A stretch of DNA of 28,096 bases, taken from positions 1-28,096 of the forward strand of contig JBJETA010000165.1 of assembly GCA_051883075.1 (NCBI GenBank), written 5' to 3'. How positions within the stretch are numbered: position 1 is the stretch's first letter; every line of letters begins with the position of its first letter. Shown in pieces: positions 23,004-28,096 of the stretch. This DNA is from Aminipila sp051883075. Lineage in GTDB: Bacteria; Bacillota; Clostridia; Peptostreptococcales; Anaerovoracaceae. The translations under genes were made by a program, and so were the position numbers. The notes below the pieces were generated by a model. That model made no database searches, was not told the DNA's origin, and was given only the letters and a program-made list of their open reading frames with translations.

Positions 23004-23012
23004 TGCTATTAT
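23004..23012 (+). promoter_or_regulatory. Extended -10 promoter for the ATPase gene
   Basis: TGCTATTAT (23004-23012) is an extended -10 element 57 bases before the start codon. The -35 region is T-rich without a clear box. Confidence 0.5.
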
Positions 23013-23068
23013 AAAGGCGCAGAGTTATCGATTGAAATGCAGGACACCTGTAAAGGAGGAGATAACAT

Positions 23069-24385
23069 ATGGAAAGAACAGCCATAAAAGAATTATACCG
23101 ATGGAAAGAAAGCAAATACAGAAAGCCTCTTGTTATAGAAGGGGCAAGACAGGTGGGAAAGACCTGGCTTATGAAAGAATTTGGTAGGCAGGCATATAAA
23201 GATACTGTCTATATAAATTTTGACTCAAATACTCAAATGGCAGACCTTTTTGCTTCGGATCTCAATACAGAAAGAATTATAACAGGGCTGGAGCTGTATT
23301 CGGACAGAAAAATAGATCCTGAAAATACACTTCTTATCTTTGATGAAGTGCAGGAAGTTCCAAAGGCTCTTGCCAGCTTAAAATATTTCTGTGAAAATGC
23401 ACCGCAGTATCATATTGTTTGTGCAGGTTCACTTTTGGGGATTGCGCTGCATCAGGGCACTTCTTTTCCTGTCGGAAAGGTAGACTTCCTGAAGCTGTAT
23501 CCGCTATCTTTTGAGGAATTCCTGATGGCGATAGGAAAGGCACAATTTGCGGAACTGCTGAGAAAAAAAGACTTTGATATGATTAAAAGCTTTAAGCAGA
23601 CTTATATAGATGCACTTAAATACTATTTTTTTGTAGGAGGAATGCCTGAAGTTGTTTTGCGGTTTGCGGAAAACCGTGATTTTAACGAGGCAAGAGAAAT
23701 ACAAAGCAGAATTCTAAATGCATATGAGCAGGATTTTTCAAAACATGCCCCTAAAGAAACGGTGCCTAAAATCCGCATGGTCTGGAACAGCATTCCTTCA
23801 CAGCTGGCAAAGGAAAACAAGAAGTTTATATATGGTCTGGTACGTGAAGGCGGCAGAGCAAAAGACTATGAAACCGCTATTATGTGGCTTGCCGATTGCG
23901 GTCTTGTTCATAAAGTAAGCCGGGTAAACAATGGACAGGTGCCGTTGAAGGCTTACGAAGATTTGAAAGCGTTTAAACTTTATGTCCTTGATGTGGGCCT
24001 ACTATCCTGTATGGTGGGTTTAAATTCAAGAACTCTTATTGAAGGAAATAATCTGTTTGTTGAATTCAAAGGAGCACTCACGGAGCAATACGTTTTACAG
24101 CAATTGAAATCTTCTTCAAAGCTGAATATCTATTATTATACAAACGAGAGGAATTCATGTGAAATAGATTTCCTTGCTGACAATGGTGAAAGAGCTGTGC
24201 CGATTGAAGTAAAAGCTGCAGAAAACTTAAGAGCAAAAAGTCTGAAAACATACAGAGAAAAATATAAGCCTGACATAGCTGTACGAACGTCAATGGCGGA
24301 CTTCAAAAAAGATGAAGAATTGATGAACCTGCCTTTGTATGCAGTCGGTCAGCTTGATTTTCTGCTGAGTGATAATGAATCATAA
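23069..24385 (+). CDS. AAA-family ATPase with DUF4143 domain
   Basis: A 438-residue ATPase of the AAA_14/DUF4143 group, widespread in bacteria and archaea, often in mobile or accessory regions, with no settled function. Walker A is GARQVGKTW (25-33), Walker B LLIFDEVQE (88-96, Asp92 and Glu93), and a sensor-like CAGSLLG follows. The middle has the characteristic KLYPLSFEEFL and GGMPEVVL. The C-terminal DUF4143 part holds an ALTEQYVLQQL stretch and CEIDFLADNGERAVPIEVKAAE; the E-x-D...E-x-K pattern resembles a PD-(D/E)XK nuclease-like core. AAAGGAGG (23052-23059) is an excellent ribosome binding site. It ends the accessory segment. Confidence 0.9.
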   Translation: MERTAIKELYRWKESKYRKPLVIEGARQVGKTWLMKEFGRQAYKDTVYINFDSNTQMADLFASDLNTERIITGLELYSDRKIDPENTLLIFDEVQEVPKALASLKYFCENAPQYHIVCAGSLLGIALHQGTSFPVGKVDFLKLYPLSFEEFLMAIGKAQFAELLRKKDFDMIKSFKQTYIDALKYYFFVGGMPEVVLRFAENRDFNEAREIQSRILNAYEQDFSKHAPKETVPKIRMVWNSIPSQLAKENKKFIYGLVREGGRAKDYETAIMWLADCGLVHKVSRVNNGQVPLKAYEDLKAFKLYVLDVGLLSCMVGLNSRTLIEGNNLFVEFKGALTEQYVLQQLKSSSKLNIYYYTNERNSCEIDFLADNGERAVPIEVKAAENLRAKSLKTYREKYKPDIAVRTSMADFKKDEELMNLPLYAVGQLDFLLSDNES

Positions 24386-24422
24386 AAATTTACAAAAAAA
24401 CCGCCGTTCGGCAAAAAAGTTC

Positions 24423-24451
24423 TTGCTAAAGGGTTTTGGTTTTGATATACT
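24423..24451 (+). promoter_or_regulatory. Promoter for rpmE
   Basis: TTGCTA (24423-24428), a 17-bp spacer and TATACT (24446-24451). Transcription should start near 24457-24458. Confidence 0.72.
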
Positions 24452-24457
24452 AAATAA

Positions 24458-24526
24458 GCTGTATTAAAGATACAGCAAAAATAATGCGGAGGCCGCGGGG
24501 CCAAGAGCAAAAGAGAGGTGCAAAGC
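24458..24526 (+). promoter_or_regulatory. Structured 5' leader of rpmE (possible L31 ribosomal-protein leader)
   Basis: The predicted transcript begins with a perfect 7-bp hairpin, GCTGTAT (24458-24464) and ATACAGC (24470-24476) with a TAAAG loop. A GC-rich GGCCGCGGGGCC element follows near 24491-24502, and then the AGAGAGG ribosome binding site. Firmicute rpmE genes are known to have autoregulatory leaders; whether this one belongs to that class is inference. Confidence 0.5.
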
Positions 24527-24727
24527 ATGAAGGAAGGAATCCATCCAGATTATAAGGAATGTAAAGTTACTTGCGCATGCGGCAACACGTTCATGACTAA
24601 GTCTAACAAGGACGAAATCAGAGTTGAAGTTTGTTCATCTTGCCATCCGTTCTTCACAGGACAGCAGAAGTTCATCAACCGTGGCGGTCGTGTTGAAAAA
24701 TTCAAGAGCAAATATCATTTGGACTAA
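24527..24727 (+). CDS. rpmE: Ribosomal protein bL31 (zinc-binding form)
   Basis: A 66-residue large-subunit protein, MKEGIHPDYKEC at the N-terminus. The zinc cysteines are present (Cys16, Cys18 in TCACGN; Cys36, Cys39 in CSSCHPF), so this is the C+ form that can serve as a zinc reserve. The tail GQQKFINRGGRVEKFKSKY is typical. AGAGAGG (24512-24518) selects ATG 24527; a GTG at 24518 overlaps that site. Codon choice is that of a highly expressed gene. Confidence 0.97.
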   Translation: MKEGIHPDYKECKVTCACGNTFMTKSNKDEIRVEVCSSCHPFFTGQQKFINRGGRVEKFKSKYHLD

Positions 24728-24744
24728 TTACAGACTGAATTTTG

Positions 24745-24781
24745 CCTGCAGAACCGTTTCGAAACGGTGCGGATTTGCGGG
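24745..24781. repeat. Perfect 16-bp palindrome in an extended stem between rpmE and prfA
   Basis: ACCGTTTCGAAACGGT (24753-24768) is a perfect palindrome. Flanking CCTGCA (24745-24750) can pair with TGCGGG (24776-24781, one G-U pair), giving a two-part stem. No T tract follows, so it is not a terminator in itself; it may protect the rpmE mRNA end or be a protein-binding site. Confidence 0.6.
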
Positions 24782-24805
24782 ATAAACAATAAGTAGCTTA
24801 CAACT

Positions 24806-24834
24806 AACCGGAATGCATTTTCCGGTTTTTTTTT
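24806..24834 (+). terminator. Rho-independent terminator after rpmE
   Basis: AACCGGAA (24806-24813) pairs with TTCCGGTT (24820-24827) around TGCATT and is followed by a run of nine Ts (24826-24834, the first two within the stem). Confidence 0.92.
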
Positions 24835-24845
24835 ATTAGTTTTTA

Positions 24846-24854
24846 TGATATAAT
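24846..24854 (+). promoter_or_regulatory. Extended -10 promoter for prfA
   Basis: TGATATAAT (24846-24854), a consensus -10 with TGn extension, 51 bases before the prfA start. The -35 position falls in the terminator T tract. Confidence 0.68.
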
Positions 24855-24904
24855 AAATAGTTAGTATGAAACTAAGAGGATATTATTTACGAGGTGTATG
24901 ATAG

Positions 24905-25966
24905 ATGTTTGATAAACTGGATTTTATATTGGAAAAATATGAAGAGCTTTCTTTAAAAGTTTCTGACCCTGAAATCATCAACAATCAGCCTGTCTGGCAG
25001 AAGCACATCAAGGAGATGGGCGAAATGGAGCCGATTGTTATGAAGTACAAGGAGTACAAAAAGGCCAAGGAAGATTTGCAGGCGGCAAAAGAAATGCTTG
25101 AAGAATCCGACGAAGAGCTCAGGGAAATGGCAAAGATGGAAATCAGCGATCTTGAACCACAGATTAGTGCGTATGAGGATGAGTTGAAGGTTCTTCTTCT
25201 GCCAAAAGACCCTAACGATGAAAGAAATGTAATCCTGGAAGTAAGAGCAGGAACAGGCGGTGACGAAGCGGCGCTGTTCGGAGCTGACCTTCTCAGGATG
25301 TACATGAGATATGCCGAAAGAAAAGGCTGGAAGACAGAAATCATGGAAATGAACGACACCGGTATCGGCGGTGTAAAGGAAGCGGTCGTTCTTATAAAGG
25401 GCAAAGGCGCATACAGCAGACTGAAGTATGAAAGCGGCGCACACAGAGTGCAGCGTGTTCCTGAAACTGAATCTTCGGGACGTATCCATACTTCGGCAGC
25501 CACAATAGCTGTTCTTCCTGAAGTTGATGATGTGGAAGTTGAAATCAATCCGAATGATGTAAGAGTTGACGTTTACCGTGCATCCGGCAACGGCGGACAG
25601 TGCGTAAACACTACTGACTCAGCGGTAAGACTTACTCACGTTCCTACAGGCCTGGTTGTAACATGTCAGGATGAAAAATCACAGATTAAGAATAAAGAAA
25701 AGGCATTTAAGGTTCTGCGTTCAAGACTTTATGATATGATGCAGCAGGAGCAGAACAAGGAAATCGCCGATGCGAGAAAGAGCCAGGTCGGAAGCGGAGA
25801 CAGAAGTGAAAGAATCAGAACCTACAACTTCCCGCAGGGCAGAGTAACAGACCACAGAATAGGTGTTACACTTTACAAGCTTGACAGCTTTATAGACGGA
25901 GATATTGATGAAATCATAGACGGTCTTATCACAAATGACCAGGCTGAAAAAATGAAAAACCTTTAG
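24905..25966 (+). CDS. prfA: Peptide chain release factor 1
   Basis: Recognises UAA and UAG stop codons and releases the peptide. The 353 residues show the helical N-terminal domain, GTGGDEAALFGADLLRMY (116-133), the stop-codon reading PxT motif as PET (186-188, in RVPETESSGRIHTSA), and the catalytic GGQ (230-232, in SGNGGQCVNTTDSAVR). Gln232 is the residue methylated by PrmC, encoded upstream. PxT rather than SPF identifies RF1 over RF2. GAGGTG (24891-24896) lies eight bases before ATG. Confidence 0.97.
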   Translation: MFDKLDFILEKYEELSLKVSDPEIINNQPVWQKHIKEMGEMEPIVMKYKEYKKAKEDLQAAKEMLEESDEELREMAKMEISDLEPQISAYEDELKVLLLPKDPNDERNVILEVRAGTGGDEAALFGADLLRMYMRYAERKGWKTEIMEMNDTGIGGVKEAVVLIKGKGAYSRLKYESGAHRVQRVPETESSGRIHTSAATIAVLPEVDDVEVEINPNDVRVDVYRASGNGGQCVNTTDSAVRLTHVPTGLVVTCQDEKSQIKNKEKAFKVLRSRLYDMMQQEQNKEIADARKSQVGSGDRSERIRTYNFPQGRVTDHRIGVTLYKLDSFIDGDIDEIIDGLITNDQAEKMKNL

Positions 25967-25979
25967 CCGGACTTTAAAG

Positions 25980-26011
25980 CAAAGTTTCGGATACTCCGAA
26001 AATGAGCTTTG
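25980..26011 (+). other. Stem-loop between prfA and sua5
   Basis: TTTCGGA (25985-25991) and TCCGAAA (25995-26001) pair perfectly over a TAC loop; outer CAAAG (25980-25984) can pair with CTTTG (26007-26011). No T tract follows, so it may be an mRNA processing or stability element rather than a terminator. Confidence 0.4.
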
Positions 26012-26047
26012 AAGCAAAATACAGAACATAGAAAAAAAGGCAGAAAA

Positions 26048-27115
26048 ATGGAAACAAAACTTGGAGAAGAAGCAATAAAATTTAATAAAACTTCAATAGA
26101 AACAAAACTGCTTGATATAACTGAGGAAAATCTTGATATGGCGGCAAAGCTTATTGCGGAGGGGAAGCTGGTGGCTTTCCCGACGGAAACGGTATACGGA
26201 CTGGGAGCCGATGCTTTCAATGCGGAAGCCGTGGCAAATGTTTATGCCGCAAAGGGAAGACCCAGCGACAATCCCATGATTGTGCATATAGCGGATACAG
26301 AACAGCTTGCGGAGCTGACACCGGAGGTTACGCCCGTTATGAGGGCACTGGCGGATGCTTTCTGGCCAGGACCTCTGACCATGGTAGTTCCGAAAGTCAA
26401 AGGGATTCCCGATGAGACTACGGGAGGACTTGATACGGTAGGCGTGCGTATGCCTTCCGATGAAACGGCGAGAAGCCTTATCAGAAAATCCGGCTGTCCT
26501 ATTGCAGCGCCAAGTGCAAATATTTCGGGACGTCCAAGTCCGACACAGGCGAAGCATGTGGAAGAGGATTTATGTGGAAGGATAGACGCAATCCTTATGG
26601 GAGACGAATGCCGGGTCGGTATTGAATCTACGGTAGTTGATGTTACAAAAGGCTTTCCGGTTATCCTGAGACCGGGCATTATCACGGCGGAGGAGCTGAG
26701 TGAAGCGGTAAAAAAGCTTGGAGCTAAAGCTGAACTGGATCCGGCACTGCTTGTAAACCGTCCCAGGGATGTTTCCGATGAGGATTTCAAACCTATGGCA
26801 CCGGGCATGAAATACAGGCATTATGCACCGAAAGCGCAGATGCTTATTGTTTCCGGGCCAATCGATAAGGTTAAAAAAGAAATAGACAGGCTCAAGGCGG
26901 AGCATGAGGCTCTCAATGAAAAGGTGGGCATTATCCTGTTTGATGAAGGGGAGTTTGAAAGGGCTGCACACGAGTTCTTTTCAAGGCTGCGCGAATTTGA
27001 TGAGCAGGGAACTGACCTGATTCTGGCGGGGGCATTGGACTTAAATGACGGAGTGGGCTTCGCGGTAATGAACAGAATGATGAAATCGGCAGGATACAGT
27101 GTGATAAACGTATAG
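26048..27115 (+). CDS. L-threonylcarbamoyladenylate synthase (Sua5 type)
   Basis: Makes threonylcarbamoyl-AMP from threonine, bicarbonate and ATP, the first step of the t6A37 modification of ANN-decoding tRNAs. The 355-residue protein has the YrdC domain (LVAFPTETVYGLGADA, AAKGRPSDNPMIVHIA, CPIAAPSANISGRPSPT, and the VESTVVD-like GIESTVVDV) plus the C-terminal Sua5 domain (about 240-355), joined by the PMAPGMKYRHYAPKA linker. This makes it Sua5 rather than short YrdC. AAAGG lies seven bases before ATG 26048; an in-frame TTG at 26009 sits in the upstream stem-loop and is rejected. Gene neighbours prfA and rpiB are the usual ones. Confidence 0.94.
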   Translation: METKLGEEAIKFNKTSIETKLLDITEENLDMAAKLIAEGKLVAFPTETVYGLGADAFNAEAVANVYAAKGRPSDNPMIVHIADTEQLAELTPEVTPVMRALADAFWPGPLTMVVPKVKGIPDETTGGLDTVGVRMPSDETARSLIRKSGCPIAAPSANISGRPSPTQAKHVEEDLCGRIDAILMGDECRVGIESTVVDVTKGFPVILRPGIITAEELSEAVKKLGAKAELDPALLVNRPRDVSDEDFKPMAPGMKYRHYAPKAQMLIVSGPIDKVKKEIDRLKAEHEALNEKVGIILFDEGEFERAAHEFFSRLREFDEQGTDLILAGALDLNDGVGFAVMNRMMKSAGYSVINV

Positions 27116-27130
27116 AGGGAGGAAAATCGT

Positions 27131-27562
27131 ATGAAGATTGCAATGGCATGCGACCACGGCGGATTTGAACTGAAGGAAAATATTAAAAAGTTTTTGGAAG
27201 AACAGGGCATTGAGGTTCTGGATCTGGGAACAAATTCGGAGGAATCGGTTGATTACCCTGAGTACGGAAAGGCCTGCGGAGAGGCTGTTGTTTCCGGCAG
27301 AGCGGACAAGGGCATAGTCTGCTGCGGCACGGGCATAGGCATTTCCATTGCTGCCAACAAGGTGAAGGGCGTAAGATGTGCATTATGTACAGATGCGCAT
27401 ATGGCGGAAATGACCAAGAGACATAACAACGCAAACATTATAGCCATGGGAGGCAGGACTACAGATCTTGAAACCGCAAAGGCTATAACAAGGGCATGGC
27501 TTGATACCGAGTTTGAAGGCGGCAGGCACCAGAGAAGAGTGGACATGCTGGATAATATGTAA
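27131..27562 (+). CDS. rpiB: Ribose-5-phosphate isomerase B
   Basis: Interconverts ribose 5-phosphate and ribulose 5-phosphate. The 143 residues have the RpiB start MKIAMACDHGGFELK (Asp8, His9), LGTNSEESVDYPEYG, the catalytic-Cys loop GIVCCGTGIGISIAANK (Cys65), and the RHNNANIIAMGGR segment (His98). The length matches the family. GGGAGG (27117-27122) lies eight bases before ATG and the gene starts 15 bases after sua5, so they are co-transcribed. Together with upp downstream it ties pentose phosphate to PRPP-dependent uracil salvage. Confidence 0.95.
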   Translation: MKIAMACDHGGFELKENIKKFLEEQGIEVLDLGTNSEESVDYPEYGKACGEAVVSGRADKGIVCCGTGIGISIAANKVKGVRCALCTDAHMAEMTKRHNNANIIAMGGRTTDLETAKAITRAWLDTEFEGGRHQRRVDMLDNM

Positions 27563-27665
27563 GCCGACAGTATAGGCACAGTGCAAAATGACAGAACAGA
27601 AACTGCAGACAATGTAAACAAAAGTTTAATAAATATATAAATACAAAAGTCAGGGAGGAACTACA

Positions 27666-28096
27666 ATGGGTAAAGTATATGTATTTGATCATCCATTAAT
27701 TCAACACAAGACAGCAATGATCAGAAAGACAGAAACAAGCGTTAAGGATTTCAGGGAGATGGTAAGAGAGATTTCCATGCTTATGGGATATGAAGCAACA
27801 AGAAACCTTCCGTTAAAAGAGGTTGAAATCGAAACACCTATGTGCAAAGCAAAGGTTAAGATGCTGGACGGAGAAGATATTGCTATCGTGCCTATTCTTA
27901 GAGCGGGACTGGGCATGGTGGACGGAATGCTGGCTCTTGTGCCGAATGCAAAGGTAGGACATGTCGGACTTTACAGAGATCCTGAGACACACAAGCCTGT
28001 AGAATACTACTGCAAGCTGCCTACTGATATTGCAAAAAGACAGATATTTGTAGTTGACCCTATGCTTGCAACAGGAGGAAGTGCAAGCGCTGCCAT
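27666..28096 (+). CDS. upp: Uracil phosphoribosyltransferase (3' end outside window)
   Basis: Converts uracil and PRPP to UMP. The first 143 codons are present: MGKVYVFDHPLIQHKTAMIR, then IVPILRAGLGMVDGML (about 74-89), VGLYRDPETHKPVEYYCKLP, and the PRPP-binding loop VVDPMLATGGSA (129-140). The full protein is about 209 residues, so roughly the last third lies beyond the window. GGGAGG (27652-27657) precedes the ATG. The 103-base gap after rpiB has no clear terminator; a distinct promoter is not obvious. Confidence 0.96.
   Translation, partial: MGKVYVFDHPLIQHKTAMIRKTETSVKDFREMVREISMLMGYEATRNLPLKEVEIETPMCKAKVKMLDGEDIAIVPILRAGLGMVDGMLALVPNAKVGHVGLYRDPETHKPVEYYCKLPTDIAKRQIFVVDPMLATGGSASAA

Noticed and set aside
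24398..24418. GCCG-TT-CGGC hairpin flanked by A runs after the ATPase gene as a terminator
   Set aside because: Only 4 bp of stem and followed by As, not Ts, on the + strand; too weak to call.
27563..27665. Search for a riboswitch or attenuator before upp
   Set aside because: No strong hairpin, T tract or convincing promoter box is visible in this gap.

Overview
The window looks like chromosome from a low-to-moderate-GC, Gram-positive-type Firmicute of the class Clostridia. Evidence: strong AGGAGG-type ribosome binding sites throughout, a butyrate-type 3-hydroxybutyryl-CoA dehydrogenase, LytR-CpsA-Psr (LCP) wall ligases, a DUF1385 (YqhQ-like) protein, and the Clostridia-type order rho / DUF1385 / prmC / rpmE / prfA / sua5 / rpiB / upp. 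A family-level assignment (for example Anaerovoracaceae-like) would be a guess. All genes but one are on the + strand. No tRNA, rRNA, CRISPR array, transposase or phage gene was seen, and no stretch over 300 bases lacks a gene.

Region 1 (1-12.4 kb) is the end of a cell-surface polysaccharide region. It holds a fragment of an unidentified gene, a family-2 glycosyltransferase, UDP-glucose 6-dehydrogenase, a TolC-like secreted protein, a Wzy/O-antigen-ligase-type membrane protein, a second glycosyltransferase-like protein with a very charged N-terminal extension, a DUF368 (PopT-type) polyprenyl-phosphate transporter, a minus-strand NdpA/NA37 nucleoid-associated protein, a secreted protein with two stalk (Cu_amine_oxidN1) domains, and a membrane-anchored CapD/PglF-type nucleotide-sugar 4,6-dehydratase. 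These would supply sugars, assemble and polymerise glycan, and recycle the lipid carrier. The first 2.1 kb looks more AT-rich than the rest, as transferred capsule genes often do.

Region 2 (12.4-17.1 kb) has glucose-6-phosphate isomerase (coupled to the dehydratase gene), a stand-alone hbd with its own promoter and terminator, and two tandem LCP proteins that probably attach glycans to the wall.

Region 3 (17.1-28.1 kb) is the conserved information-processing block: rho, DUF1385, prmC (methylates release factors), rpmE (L31), prfA (RF1, the PrmC substrate), sua5, rpiB and upp (cut by the window end). It is interrupted between prmC and rpmE by an accessory segment (about 20.7-24.4 kb). This segment carries a Phd/RelE-type toxin-antitoxin operon, an MFS transporter, a 42-residue antitoxin-like mini-gene and an AAA/DUF4143 ATPase.

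The most unusual structure is in that accessory segment: a perfect 15-bp inverted repeat over the -35 box of the toxin-antitoxin promoter, then a leader built of degenerate 15-bp tandem units; a truncated RelB-like antitoxin gene with a good ribosome binding site; and an 18-bp direct repeat whose 33-bp period preserves a reading frame with repeated CxxC motifs. Elsewhere, a dyad overlaps the tolC-like promoter, and Hbd has an NADP-type cofactor loop. No complete new multi-gene system could be demonstrated from sequence alone.
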